Of a DNA stretch of 64,000 nucleotides, positions 33,801 to 41,324 are shown piece by piece. Where the stretch lies: positions 62,001-126,000 of the forward strand of contig NZ_LMEP01000028.1 of NCBI RefSeq assembly GCF_001426405.1, read 5' to 3'. The notes below the pieces were generated by a model. That model searched no databases, had not been told where the DNA came from, and saw nothing but the letters and a program-made list of their open reading frames with translations. Every line of letters starts with the position of its first letter. The stretch's first letter is position 1. Source of the stretch: Streptomyces sp. Root1304. GTDB lineage: Bacteria > Actinomycetota > Actinomycetes > Streptomycetales > Streptomycetaceae. The translations under genes were made by a program, and so were the position numbers.

Positions 33801-35798
33801 GCGCTCGCCCGGCGCGCGGCGGAGGCCGCCTACGACGAGGGGTACGAGCGCGGGGTCCACGACCACGACGCGGCGGCGATCCTGGAGGTGCTGCTCGGCC
33901 TCCACGAGAGCGCCGGACCGCTCCGGCACCCGGCGGGCGCGCGGGCGGCCGCCCAGATGTTCTGGGCGCACGCCACCACCGCCGGGGCCCGCGAACAGTG
34001 GACGCGGCGGGCCGTCGCGCTCACCGGGGCCCGTGACCTGTTCGGCGACGCCTCGGCCCTCGACGGGCTGCGGGGCGAGCTGGCGGAGGAGATCGGCGAC
34101 CCGGCGGCGGCCGCGTACCTGGTGGACGAACTCGCCTGCGCCCCGGCCGGTTTCGCGCTCTCGGACGCGGCGGGGACCCTGCTCGACAAGTTCCGCCGCG
34201 CCGTCGGCGGCTCCGCGTACGAGGACGCCCTCGCCGGTCTCACCGACCCGGGAGCCCGGCGCCAGCTCGTCGAGGTCTGGCTCTCCGCGTACGCCTCGGC
34301 CGCCGGGGAGGACCCCGACCCGGCCGTGATCGCCGAGGCCGTCGCCGTCGAACTCGGCCCGGGGCTCGAACGCTACGAGGTCACCGCCCCGACCGCGGCC
34401 ACCGTCCCCGGGCTGCTCGGCGCCCACCCCCGGGTGCGCGGCCGCGCCCTGGACCTGCGCCTCGACGAGTACCTCGCGAGGACACGGGAGTTCGCGGACC
34501 ACGAGGTGCCCGCCTTCCGCGCCTACCAGCGCCGCCGCGCGGAACTCGTCGCCGCCGAGCGCGCCCGGCTCAGGGTGGACGAGCACCGGCCCCGGGTCAT
34601 GTCCTCCTTCGTCCGCAACCGGCTCGTCGACGAGGTCTACCTGCCCCTGATCGGCGACAGCCTCGCCAAGCAGCTCGGCGCGGCCGGCGCCGCCAAGCGC
34701 ACCGACTCGCACGGCCTGCTGCTGCTCCTCTCCCCGCCGGGCTACGGCAAGACCACGCTGGTCGAGTACGTCGCCGACCGCCTCGGCCTGCTCCTGGTCA
34801 AGATCGACGGCCCGGCCCTCGGTCAGCGCACGACCTCCCTCGACCCGGCCGAGGCGCCCGACGCCACGGCCCGCCGCGAACTGGAGAAGATCGACTTCGC
34901 GCTGACGGCGGGCAACAACGTCCTGCTGTACGTCGACGACATCCAGCACACCTCGGCGGAGTTCCTGCAGAAGTTCATCCCGCTCTGCGACGCCACCCGC
35001 ACGCTGAACGGCCACGACCTGCGGGGCAAGCGCTTCGCCGTCTGCATGGCCGGCAACCCGTACACCGAGTCGGGCCGGAGCTTCCAGGTCCCCGACATGC
35101 TCGCCAACCGCGCCGACGTCTGGAACCTCGGCGACGTCCTGACCGGGAAGGAGGAGGCCTTCGCCCTCAGCTTCGTCGAGAACGCCCTCACCTCCCACCC
35201 GGTCCTCGCCCCGCTGGCCGGCCGCGACCGCGCCGACCTGGAACTGCTGACCCGGCTGGCGGCCGGTGACCCGACCGCCCGCCGCGACCGTCTGGCCCAC
35301 CCCTGCCCGCCCGCCGAACTGGACCGGATCCTCGCGGTCCTCCGCCACGTCCTGACGGCCCGCGAGACCGTCCTGGCGGTCAACCGCGCCTACATCGCCT
35401 CGGCCGCCCAGTCCGACGACACCCGCACGGAACCGCCCTTCCGCCTCCAGGGCTCGTACCGCAACATGAACCGCATCACGGCCCGCCTCACCCCCTCGAT
35501 GAACGACACGGAACTCGCCGCGGTCATCGACGACCACTACAGGGCCGAAGCCCAGACCCTGACGACACAAGCCGAGAGCAACCTGCTGAAGCTGGCCACC
35601 CTGAGGGGCCCCCTGACCCCCGCGGAGACCGCCCGGTGGACCGAGATCACCGCGACCCACCGCGCCGCCGAGGACACCCCGCTGACGAGAGCGGTAGCGG
35701 CCCTGACGGACCTGGCGAACCGCGTCACGGCGGTGGAGACGGCGATCACGCGAGCGACGACGGGGAACCCGGAGGGGACACCGCCGGCCGCCCACTGA
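30858..35798 (+). CDS. giant AAA+ ATPase paired with flotillin ('DNA repair ATPase' family)
   Basis: A 1646-residue protein. Residues about 60-500 are a beta-rich domain (DVFTLHDRALDPLP, VAHATVGALVLVRVRPYKEE, VFPGGYCLASGAVKTF). Residues 510-910 are long coiled-coil helices. A mid domain (about 920-1240) is followed by the AAA+ module: Walker A SPPGYGKTTLVE (about 1292), Walker B LLYVDDIQHTS (about 1357), sensor MAGNPYTES (about 1397). The family is annotated 'DNA repair ATPase' (DUF3686-type), but nothing here shows DNA binding. ATG 30858 follows GAGGGGAG by nine bases. Probably a motor remodelling flotillin assemblies; inference. Confidence 0.85.
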   Translation: MSTGRESSRMSTGTERDGAGVGTGAGTGRGRTDAGAGAGTEQGRTAAVQDAPMDQDTYGVLRDRLAAQAAELARRTEALNRARTAEFGSGEIALTGTGRLRTERPAVPRDLVAVGDGVLLLGSRTAAGDTGDAERPVSDVFTLHDRALDPLPADAVPGLLDDPAFLAEFAALHRYFRGARLLRLRRVADRLLAVFRTGAKADDLRVLRWSVDPSGATRFLDARGDRDNTAPDSHDVEWTAATRDDHVPGRHPHIALAGGIFVSTVGGTLTVKTENDTETGEGIHSEPVDELLQSLADADVAHATVGALVLVRVRPYKEETTRHLVFNTLTGTVVRLDGIGQACLRLPEDEGIVFPGGYCLASGAVKTFDTDTSGLAFDRAVRSPDGEDILFVFHAAAEGRGLLLPYNLIRKEIATPVVCGGHTLLDDGTMVVLRAEPGEAGRAHPVQIWRTPYAADTHAGTAGDGPLTRIGNADLVRGIADCLSIARQATELTPATEVYAALVAACVRAADVHHWLGDPEVGYLRGPLTELRTTAAQVLDEFRTVTTLTREATEALDEAAARIAGLVRRVRGESPATAEEWIDRITELRRAQGRLVTLKEMRHADTERVDALAADVGADIVAAGRRAVAFLRREDAFTAHHAEAARLAAEAGELATVAETGPVGERLDAHAEGLRTLSETVAGLDIGDATVRTSILERIADVLGSLNRARAVLTARRAELLDGEGRAEFAAESALFGQAVTGALAASDTPERCEEQLGRLLLQLENLESRFAEHDGFLADLTRRRTEVHEAFTARGQSLQDARARRAERLAESAGRLLDAVARRAASLGSLDEVHTYFASDPMVGKVRRTAGELRTLGDQVRAEELEGRLGSARQEAGRALRDRTDLYADGGDTIRLGRHRFAVNRQAPELTLVPYGDTLAFALTGTDYRAPVTDPGFAETRPFWDRTLPSESPEVYRSEYLAARLLAEHGTDGLADADLPALARRAAEAAYDEGYERGVHDHDAAAILEVLLGLHESAGPLRHPAGARAAAQMFWAHATTAGAREQWTRRAVALTGARDLFGDASALDGLRGELAEEIGDPAAAAYLVDELACAPAGFALSDAAGTLLDKFRRAVGGSAYEDALAGLTDPGARRQLVEVWLSAYASAAGEDPDPAVIAEAVAVELGPGLERYEVTAPTAATVPGLLGAHPRVRGRALDLRLDEYLARTREFADHEVPAFRAYQRRRAELVAAERARLRVDEHRPRVMSSFVRNRLVDEVYLPLIGDSLAKQLGAAGAAKRTDSHGLLLLLSPPGYGKTTLVEYVADRLGLLLVKIDGPALGQRTTSLDPAEAPDATARRELEKIDFALTAGNNVLLYVDDIQHTSAEFLQKFIPLCDATRTLNGHDLRGKRFAVCMAGNPYTESGRSFQVPDMLANRADVWNLGDVLTGKEEAFALSFVENALTSHPVLAPLAGRDRADLELLTRLAAGDPTARRDRLAHPCPPAELDRILAVLRHVLTARETVLAVNRAYIASAAQSDDTRTEPPFRLQGSYRNMNRITARLTPSMNDTELAAVIDDHYRAEAQTLTTQAESNLLKLATLRGPLTPAETARWTEITATHRAAEDTPLTRAVAALTDLANRVTAVETAITRATTGNPEGTPPAAH

Positions 35799-35816
35799 CC
35801 CCATAGCAAGTGTCTC

Positions 35817-35836
35817 AATTGCATAATTCGGCAATT
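35817..35836. promoter_or_regulatory. ArsR-type operator, AATTGC-N8-GCAATT (site 1)
   Basis: AATTGC (35817-35822) and GCAATT (35831-35836) form an inverted repeat with an 8-base spacer in an AT-rich stretch that is rare in this genome. A -10-like TACAT lies just downstream, so the site would overlap the promoter of the arsR-sulP operon. The same arrangement recurs at 38882-38905. Confidence 0.75.
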
Positions 35837-35853
35837 CGATACATCCTTGGGGG

Positions 35854-35883
35854 GTCGTGCCCGCAGGTAGCCGCGGGCACGAC
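35854..35883 (+). terminator. hairpin in the arsR-sulP leader
   Basis: An 11-bp perfect stem (35854-35864 with 35873-35883) and an 8-base loop. It lies downstream of the likely promoter and 52 bases before the arsR GTG. It could terminate transcription arriving from the ATPase gene or attenuate the operon. Confidence 0.5.
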
Positions 35884-35934
35884 GTCGGACGACGCACACC
35901 CCGGTGGCGCCGGGTGTGAGGAGAGTGGGCGATC

Positions 35935-36276
35935 GTGCCGGTTCCGCTGTATCAGGCCAAGGCCGAGTTCTTCCGGATGCTGGGGCACCCCGTACGCATC
36001 CGGGTCCTTGAACTGCTGCAGAACGGCCCCATGGCCGTACGGGACCTCCTCGCCGCGATCGAGGTGGAACCGCCCTCGCTGTCACAGCAGCTCGCGGTGC
36101 TGCGCCGGTCGGGGATCGTGACCTCGACGCGCGAGGGGGCCACGGTCGTCTACACGCTGGCCGGGGGAGACGTCGCCGACCTGATGCAGGCCGCGCGGCG
36201 CATCCTCACCGAGATGCTGGCCGGGCAGCACGAGCTCCTCACCGAACTGCGGGAAGCCGAGGTCGCGGGCCGGTGA
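35935..36276 (+). CDS. ArsR-family regulator 1
   Basis: A 113-residue winged-helix repressor. The start LYQAKAEFFRMLGHPVRIRVLELL is nearly identical to the second ArsR at 39048. The recognition helix SLSQQLAVLRRSGIV lies near residue 52. No cysteine cluster of a classical metal ArsR is present, so the signal is probably not arsenite. It overlaps sulP by GTGA and should autoregulate through site 1. Confidence 0.92.
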   Translation: MPVPLYQAKAEFFRMLGHPVRIRVLELLQNGPMAVRDLLAAIEVEPPSLSQQLAVLRRSGIVTSTREGATVVYTLAGGDVADLMQAARRILTEMLAGQHELLTELREAEVAGR

Positions 36277-38012
36277 GCACCCTCACCACTCCGGCACTGC
36301 GCCACCTGCGTGCTCTCCTGCCCACCCGCGCGGACTTCGCCGCCATGGGCCGCGATCCGCGCCGTGATCTGCTCGCCGGGCTCACGGTGGCCATCGTGGC
36401 CCTGCCCCTCGCGCTCGGCTTCGGCGTCTCCTCCGGCCTCGGCGCGGAGGCCGGGCTCGCCACCGCCGTGGTCGCCGGGGCGCTCGCCGCCCTCTTCGGC
36501 GGCTCCAACCTCCAGGTGTCGGGCCCCACCGGGGCCATGACCGTCGTCCTCGTGCCGATCGTGGCGCGGTACGGGCCGAGCGGTGTCCTCACGGTCGGGC
36601 TGCTCGCGGGACTGATCGTCGTCGGTCTGGCCCTGGCCCGCGCCGGCCGGTACATGGCCTACATCCCCGCCTCCGTCGTGGAGGGCTTCACCCTCGGCAT
36701 CGCCCTGGTGATCGGTCTCCAGCAGGTGCCGAACGCGCTCGGTGTCGCCAAGCCCGAGGGCGACCGCGTCCTCACGGTCACCTGGCGCGCCGTCGAGGCG
36801 TTCGTCGACGCACCGAACTGGACGGCCGTGGGGCTCGCCCTCGGCGTCGCCGCGCTCATGCTGCTCGGGGCCCGGTGGCGGCCCGCCGTTCCCTTCTCCC
36901 TCGTGGCCGTGGTCGTCGCCACGGTCGTGGCGCAGGTGTTCCACCTCGACGCGGCGGCGCCCATCGGCGATCTGCCCGCCGGGCTGCCCGCCCCGTCACT
37001 CGGCTTCGTCGACCTGTCCGGGATCGGGTCCCTGATGGCCCCGGCCGTCGCGGTCGCCGCGCTCGCCGCGCTGGAGTCCCTGCTCTCCGCGCAGGTCGCC
37101 GACGGCATGACCGTGGGGCAGAAGCACGATCCGGACCGGGAGCTGTTCGGGCAGGGGCTCGCGAACCTGGCCGCCCCGCTGTTCGGCGGTGTCCCGGCGA
37201 CCGGTGCCATCGCCCGTACCGCGGTGAACGTCCGTTCCGGCGCCGGCTCCCGGCTCGCGGCCCTCACCCACGCGGCCGTCCTCGCCGTGATCGTCTTCGC
37301 CGCCGCCCCGCTGGTCTCGAAGATCCCGCTGGCCGCGCTCGCCGGCGTCCTGCTCGCCACCGCCGTCCGCATGGTCGAGGTCGGCTCGCTGCGGGCCATG
37401 GCGAAGGCCACCCGCTCAGACGCCGTCGTCCTCGGGCTCACCGCCGCGGCCACACTCGCCCTCGACCTCGTCTACGCGGTGATCATCGGCATCGTCGTCG
37501 CCGGGGCGCTCGCCCTGCGCGCCGTGGCCCAGCAGGCCCGGCTCGCCGAGGTCGACTTCCGCCCCGACCTGCCGGGCGAGCACAGCGACGAGGAACACGC
37601 CCTGCTCGCCGAGCACATCGTCGCCTACCGCATCGACGGCCCCCTCTTCTTCGCCGCCGCCCACCGCTTCCTCCTCGAACTCACCGAGGTCGCCGACGTC
37701 CGCGTCATCATCCTGCGCATGTCCCGCGTCACCACCGTCGACGCCACCGGCGCGCTCGTCCTCAAGGACGCCGTCGAGAAGCTGAACCGGCGCGGCATCG
37801 TGGTCATGACCTCCGGGATCCGGCCGGGGCAGCGCCGGGCCCTCGACTCCGTCGGCGCCCTGGACCTGCTGCGGCTCGACGGACGCGAGTACGCCACGAC
37901 GCCCGAGGCGATCGCCGGAGCCCGCGCCCATCTGCGGGAGACGGGGATCCTCGCCGCCGCACCCGGACGGCACACGCCCCCTGTGAGCCCGGCACCTCCA
38001 AGCCCCCTGTAA
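36273..38012 (+). CDS. SulP-family anion transporter with STAS domain
   Basis: A 579-residue SLC26/SulP transporter. About 12 hydrophobic segments occupy residues 30-430, including GFGVSSGLGAEAGLATAVVAG and GSNLQVSGPTGAMTVVL. The C-terminal STAS domain is at about 440-560 (IVAYRIDGPLFFAAAHRF, VTTVDATGALVLKDAVEKLN). Substrates in the family include sulfate, bicarbonate and dicarboxylates; which applies here is unclear. GTG overlaps the arsR stop. A separate STAS-like protein follows. Confidence 0.92.
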   Translation: MSTLTTPALRHLRALLPTRADFAAMGRDPRRDLLAGLTVAIVALPLALGFGVSSGLGAEAGLATAVVAGALAALFGGSNLQVSGPTGAMTVVLVPIVARYGPSGVLTVGLLAGLIVVGLALARAGRYMAYIPASVVEGFTLGIALVIGLQQVPNALGVAKPEGDRVLTVTWRAVEAFVDAPNWTAVGLALGVAALMLLGARWRPAVPFSLVAVVVATVVAQVFHLDAAAPIGDLPAGLPAPSLGFVDLSGIGSLMAPAVAVAALAALESLLSAQVADGMTVGQKHDPDRELFGQGLANLAAPLFGGVPATGAIARTAVNVRSGAGSRLAALTHAAVLAVIVFAAAPLVSKIPLAALAGVLLATAVRMVEVGSLRAMAKATRSDAVVLGLTAAATLALDLVYAVIIGIVVAGALALRAVAQQARLAEVDFRPDLPGEHSDEEHALLAEHIVAYRIDGPLFFAAAHRFLLELTEVADVRVIILRMSRVTTVDATGALVLKDAVEKLNRRGIVVMTSGIRPGQRRALDSVGALDLLRLDGREYATTPEAIAGARAHLRETGILAAAPGRHTPPVSPAPPSPL

Positions 38013-38028
38013 GAACGAAGGCAGCCCG

Positions 38029-38457
38029 TTGACCATCGAATGGCGCTACACGACCCACCCCCATCTGGCCGTGCTCTCCCTCGCGGGGTTCCTCGGCGCC
38101 GACGCGGTCACCCGCTTCGACGGAGCCGTCGGCTGGGTCCTCGCCCGCGGCACCGGGCCGGTCATCCTCGACCTGACCAGCCTGCGGGGCTGGTCGGTCG
38201 GCGGCCAGCTCGCCGTCGCCGAGGCCGCCCGCCGGCTCGCCGCCGACGGCCGCCCGCTCGAACTCGCCGCGATCCCGGCCGACGGTTCCCTCGTCCCGGC
38301 CGGTGACCACCGGCCCATCCCCGTCCACTGCGACCTGCCCACCGCGCTCGCCGCCCACGCGGGCCCCGACGCCCCGGCCGAGGAGCGGCGGGAGTGGCAG
38401 AGCGACGACTGGCCGCTGGCCGTGCGGCGCTCCGAGCCCGTCGCCCGGCAGACCTGA
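38029..38457 (+). CDS. stand-alone STAS-like protein
   Basis: A 142-residue protein of STAS fold: HPHLAVLSLAGFLGADAVTRFD, then TGPVILDLTSLRGWSVGGQLAVAEAAR. Anti-sigma-factor antagonists have a phosphorylatable Ser at the position of W-S-V-G here. It follows the SulP gene by 16 bases, with GAAGG eight bases before the TTG start. It could modulate the SulP transporter or a partner-switching anti-sigma factor; undetermined. Confidence 0.75.
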   Translation: MTIEWRYTTHPHLAVLSLAGFLGADAVTRFDGAVGWVLARGTGPVILDLTSLRGWSVGGQLAVAEAARRLAADGRPLELAAIPADGSLVPAGDHRPIPVHCDLPTALAAHAGPDAPAEERREWQSDDWPLAVRRSEPVARQT

Positions 38458-38463
38458 CCCACC

Positions 38464-38507
38464 GCGGGCGGGGCGTGCGGGCCACGACCCGGACGCGCCC
38501 CGCCCGC
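38464..38507. terminator. bidirectional terminator between STAS and DUF6126 genes
   Basis: A 12-bp GC-rich stem (38464-38475 with 38496-38507) and a 20-base loop occupy the gap between two converging genes. Confidence 0.6.
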
Positions 38508-38509
38508 CG

Positions 38510-38662
38510 CTACTTCGGCGCGTGCTGCCCGACGTAGAACAGCAGCCAGACGAAGCCGGCGAAGAGATGCGTCGCGAACACGTAGACGAAGACCCGCAGC
38601 ATCACGCCGCGTTCCTTCCACCGCTCCATGTCGCCGCCGTCGCGCGCTTCACGTCCCTTCAC
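38510..38662 (-). CDS. DUF6126-family one-helix membrane peptide
   Basis: A 50-residue protein starting at GTG with one membrane helix (VFVYVFATHLFAGFVWLLFYVG) preceded by charged residues (ERWKERG). The pattern matches the DUF6126 family of streptomycete micro-membrane proteins as I recall; function unknown. It begins 4 bases after the stop of the preceding 69-residue gene, and the two form one operon from the site at 38882. Confidence 0.75.
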   Translation of the reverse strand: MKGREARDGGDMERWKERGVMLRVFVYVFATHLFAGFVWLLFYVGQHAPK

Positions 38663-38666
38663 GCCC

Positions 38667-38876
38667 TCACCCCTCGGCCGCCTCGTCCGCCGCGTCGATC
38701 CCGTGCTTGCGCGCCAGCCGCAGGGCGTCGTCCAGCTCGTCGGCGGCGAGTGAGGCTTCGTACGGGTCCTCGGCTCCGTGCGCCGCCGCGAGGCGCTCCC
38801 GCGCCGCGCGTACGCGTTCCCGCACCGCCTCGACGAACGTGCTCACGTCCACTCCCCGTTCCGTCGTCGCCCTCAT
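38667..38876 (-). CDS. small acidic helical protein
   Basis: A 69-residue, all-helical, charged protein (FVEAVRERVRAARERLAAAHG, LAADELDDALRLARKHGI) with no recognised domain. Its ATG (38876-38874) lies just six bases from the ArsR operator, so the transcript would have a very short or no leader. Promoter, operator and position make it a member of the twin-ArsR regulon. Confidence 0.7.
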   Translation of the reverse strand: MRATTERGVDVSTFVEAVRERVRAARERLAAAHGAEDPYEASLAADELDDALRLARKHGIDAADEAAEG

Positions 38877-38881
38877 GTTTA

Positions 38882-38905
38882 GTAATTGCCAATCTTAGCA
38901 ATTAC
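38882..38905. promoter_or_regulatory. ArsR-type operator, perfect palindrome (site 2)
   Basis: GTAATTGC-N8-GCAATTAC is a perfect 8+8 inverted repeat sharing the core AATTGC-N8-GCAATT with site 1 at 35817. It lies between the divergent acidic-protein gene and arsR 2. The minus strand has a TAAGAT -10-like hexamer within it. Confidence 0.8.
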
Positions 38906-39047
38906 CGAGGCCGTCAGGTCGGTGCGAAGGGGCGAGGATGGTCCCCATGGCGAAGAATTCTGGGCGGACGCGATACACGGTCGGGATGCGACGGCGGTCC
39001 TGTGGGGCCGCTGCGGAGATCTCCCGTGCGGGCCGGGGGAGCGCCAG

Positions 39048-39401
39048 GTGAGCGCGCCGCTCTACCAGTTGAAGGCCGAGTTCTTCAAAACGCTCGGGCA
39101 CCCCGTACGCATCCGGGTCCTGGAGCTGCTGAGCGTGCGCGAGCACGCGGTGGCGGAGCTGCTGACCGAGATCGGCGTCGAGCCCGCGCACCTCTCGCAG
39201 CAGCTCGCCGTGCTGCGCCGGTCCAATCTGGTCGTCGCGCGCCGTGAGGGTTCCGGCGTGTACTACTCCCTGCCCGACGCGCGGGTGGCCGCGCTGCTCG
39301 TGGTGGCACGGGAGATCCTCTCCGGCGTCCTGGCCGGACAGGCCGAACTCCTGGCCGACCTGCAGCGGGCCTCCGCACCGGACGCGAACCCGCCCGCCTG
39401 A
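39048..39401 (+). CDS. ArsR-family regulator 2
   Basis: A 117-residue protein. LYQLKAEFFKTLGHPVRIRVLELL matches regulator 1 at nearly every position, and the recognition helix is HLSQQLAVLRRSNLV. Start GTG 39048 follows GGGGGAG by seven bases. The divergent gene and site 2 imply it controls 38510-38876. Regulators 1 and 2 are probably paralogs that recognise the same DNA; no metal cysteine pair is visible. Confidence 0.92.
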   Translation: MSAPLYQLKAEFFKTLGHPVRIRVLELLSVREHAVAELLTEIGVEPAHLSQQLAVLRRSNLVVARREGSGVYYSLPDARVAALLVVAREILSGVLAGQAELLADLQRASAPDANPPA

Positions 39402-39422
39402 CGGGGGCGCGCCCCGGCCGCG

Positions 39423-40076
39423 TCAGGGTCCGGACCAGTCGAAGGTGATGTGCTTGCTGGACCGGCCGTCCCGGCTCCACTCGAATCCGAACGCGTCGGC
39501 CCGGTCCGCCGTCGACCTGCCCCAGGTCGCGGTCTGGCCGGGTCCGGTCTCCGATCCCGGCAGGTTCGTCGACTGGACGCGCGCGCCCTCCGGCGTCGTG
39601 GGTCCGGTCAGGGCCTCGGCGCTCGCCTCGACCCGGCCGGGGACCGAGGCCCGCCAGCCGGAGAGGTCGGCCGCGACCTCCACCTCGACGGGGGCGACGT
39701 CCATGCCCCGCAGCTCGGCGCCGAACATCGCCATCATCTCGGCGGGCCAGCTGCCCGCCTGCCCACCGAAGATCATCTGGAGCGCCTCGCGCTGCGCGTC
39801 GTCGGCCCGCTCGTCGAGGAAGACCGCCCCGTACGCGTCCGAGTGCTCGGCCCACACGTTGCCGACGAAGGACGCGAGGATCAGCACGTTGAGGCCGTCG
39901 AGCGGCACGTCACCGTAGCGCCCCTCGCGGATGTGCCAGGCCAGGACGCCGTCGCAGGCGCCGAAGGTCGGCGGCTGCGCGAAGCTGCAGGGGCACGGCA
40001 CGTTGCACCTGCACGTATCGAACCAGTCCCCGGCGGCGTGCCACTTCGGAACCGTCGCTGCCGTCGTCTCGGACAT
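39423..40076 (-). CDS. DUF1326-family protein
   Basis: A 217-residue protein with a cysteine-rich N-terminal motif (FDTCRCNVPCPC, then FGACDGVLAW) typical of DUF1326. The domain is of unknown function; the cysteines may bind metal. The remainder is beta-rich (VPGRVEASAEAL..., GFEWSRDGRSSKHITFDW). It is divergent from a DUF2182 membrane protein. These two families are commonly neighbours, so they are likely to work together. Confidence 0.85.
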   Translation of the reverse strand: MSETTAATVPKWHAAGDWFDTCRCNVPCPCSFAQPPTFGACDGVLAWHIREGRYGDVPLDGLNVLILASFVGNVWAEHSDAYGAVFLDERADDAQREALQMIFGGQAGSWPAEMMAMFGAELRGMDVAPVEVEVAADLSGWRASVPGRVEASAEALTGPTTPEGARVQSTNLPGSETGPGQTATWGRSTADRADAFGFEWSRDGRSSKHITFDWSGP

Positions 40077-40257
40077 GTCGCCGCCTCCTCGTGACCCCGT
40101 GCCGGACGGCGGTCTGCTGAGGTCGGCGAACCCCCGGGAAGCATCACCGGCACCCGCCCGGTCTCACGGGTCTGTCCCCTCCCATTCTCCCCTCCACCCC
40201 GCGGCATGTCATCCGGCTGCGGGCGCGTCCGGAGCGCCGGTGTGCTGTGCTGGAAGG

Positions 40258-41082
40258 GTGCGCCTCGACCGGAGGGCCTATCCGCCACCCCTGAGGCCGG
40301 CGAACCTGCTGTCGGCGCGGGAGATCGCGCTCGCCTGGCTGCTCATGGTGGTGCTGGCGGTGCTCGGCTGGATCCTGGTCGTCGGCCAGGCCCGGGACAT
40401 GGGCATCGAGCCGGGGACCATGGGCATGGGTGTGCCCCTGTTCCTGCTGTTCTGGCTGGTCATGATGATCGCCATGATGTTCCCGTCGGTGGCACCGGTG
40501 GCCGTCACCTGGGCGCGGGCCATCGGCCGCCGGTCGAGCGGGATGGCCCGGGCGGCCCGTACGACCCAGTTCGTGGGCGGCTACCTGCTGGCCTGGACGG
40601 CCTTCGGTCTCCTCACGTACGGGATCCTCGCCGCGACCGGGGCCCTGGTGCGGGACCATCCCACCGCCGGCCGTTGGATCGGCGCCGGCGTCTTCCTGCT
40701 CGCCGGACTGCAGCAGCTCGGCCCGCTCAAGGACATGTGCCTGCGCCACTGCCAGAGCCCGGTGGGCCAGCTCGTCCGGTACGCCGGCTTCCGCCCCCGC
40801 GCCCGCGACTTCCGGGTCGGACTCCACCACGGCCTGTACTGCGTGGGCTGCTGCTGGGGACTGATGATCGTCCTCGTCCCGCTCGGCGTCATGAACGTCC
40901 TGGCGATGGCGGCGCTGGCCGCGGTGATCTTCGTCGAGAAACTGTGGCGCCTGGGCCCCGTCTTCTCCAGGGCCGTAGGCGTGGCCTTCCTGGCCCTGGC
41001 GGTCCTGGCCCCGTTCCAGACCTGGCTCCTGCCCGGCCTGGAGGCCCCGCAGTCACCCATGACGGAAATGCTCCACCTCTGA
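40258..41082 (+). CDS. DUF2182-family membrane protein
   Basis: A multi-pass protein of about 274 residues with 6-7 membrane segments (LAWLLMVVLAVLGWILVV, FLLFWLVMMIAMMFPSVAPV and others). A conserved motif LKDMCLRHCQSPVGQ holds a C-X3-C, and GLYCVGCCWGLM holds clustered cysteines. GTG 40258 has poor spacing from GGAAGG; GTG 40240 is an alternative. The gap 40077-40257 to the divergent DUF1326 gene holds no recognisable feature. Confidence 0.85.
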   Translation: MRLDRRAYPPPLRPANLLSAREIALAWLLMVVLAVLGWILVVGQARDMGIEPGTMGMGVPLFLLFWLVMMIAMMFPSVAPVAVTWARAIGRRSSGMARAARTTQFVGGYLLAWTAFGLLTYGILAATGALVRDHPTAGRWIGAGVFLLAGLQQLGPLKDMCLRHCQSPVGQLVRYAGFRPRARDFRVGLHHGLYCVGCCWGLMIVLVPLGVMNVLAMAALAAVIFVEKLWRLGPVFSRAVGVAFLALAVLAPFQTWLLPGLEAPQSPMTEMLHL

Positions 41083-41160
41083 CCCGGCCCTGCGGAGGCG
41101 GATCCGACTGCCACCGAGGCGACGAGGCTTCTGCGCCGTCATGTGACACAACGACAGAAA

Positions 41161-41200
41161 CAGGTGAGGCCGGTACTGAATCCAGTACCGGCCTCACCTG
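41161..41200. terminator. intrinsic terminator for tRNA-Pro and the converging gene
   Basis: A perfect 17-bp stem (41161-41177 with 41184-41200) and a 6-base loop. On the minus strand the sequence after it reads TTTCTGT, a modest T-tract, so it ends the tRNA transcript and can also stop the DUF2182 transcript. Confidence 0.85.
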
Positions 41201-41212
41201 CTGTTACGGCTG

Positions 41213-41286
41213 TCGGGGTGGCGGGATTTGAACCCACGACCTCTTCGTCCCGAACGAAGCGCGCTGCCAAGCTGCGCTACACCCCG
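41213..41286 (-). tRNA. tRNA-Pro (anticodon CGG)
   Basis: A 74-nt cloverleaf: acceptor CGGGGTG/CACCCCG, D stem GCGC/GCGC with GG in the loop, anticodon stem CTTCG/CGAAG around TTCGGGA (anticodon CGG), and T arm GTGGG-TTCAAAT-CCCGC. The discriminator is A and CCA is not encoded. It reads CCG proline codons, frequent in this GC-rich genome. Confidence 0.97.
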
Positions 41287-41324
41287 ATGTCGCTGCTCTG
41301 TTCTTCACGTCGCGGCGACATCGC

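Noticed and set aside
30858..35798. DNA repair function of the giant ATPase
   Set aside because: The label comes from annotation tradition; no HhH, zinc finger, nuclease or other DNA-binding motif was seen, and the partner is a flotillin.
30750..35897. A 1715-codon open frame antisense to the giant ATPase gene
   Set aside because: Long antisense frames are common in GC-rich DNA; its product is Arg/Gly/Val-rich low-complexity sequence with no domain, while the sense frame has a full AAA+ module.
35935..39401. Arsenic-resistance operon
   Set aside because: Two ArsR proteins are present but there is no arsB, acr3, arsC or metal-cysteine motif; the neighbours are SulP and STAS proteins.
41213..41286. 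Integration site at the tRNA gene
   Set aside because: The tRNA is intact, its flanks are ordinary genes, and no integrase or direct repeat of the tRNA 3' end is seen.
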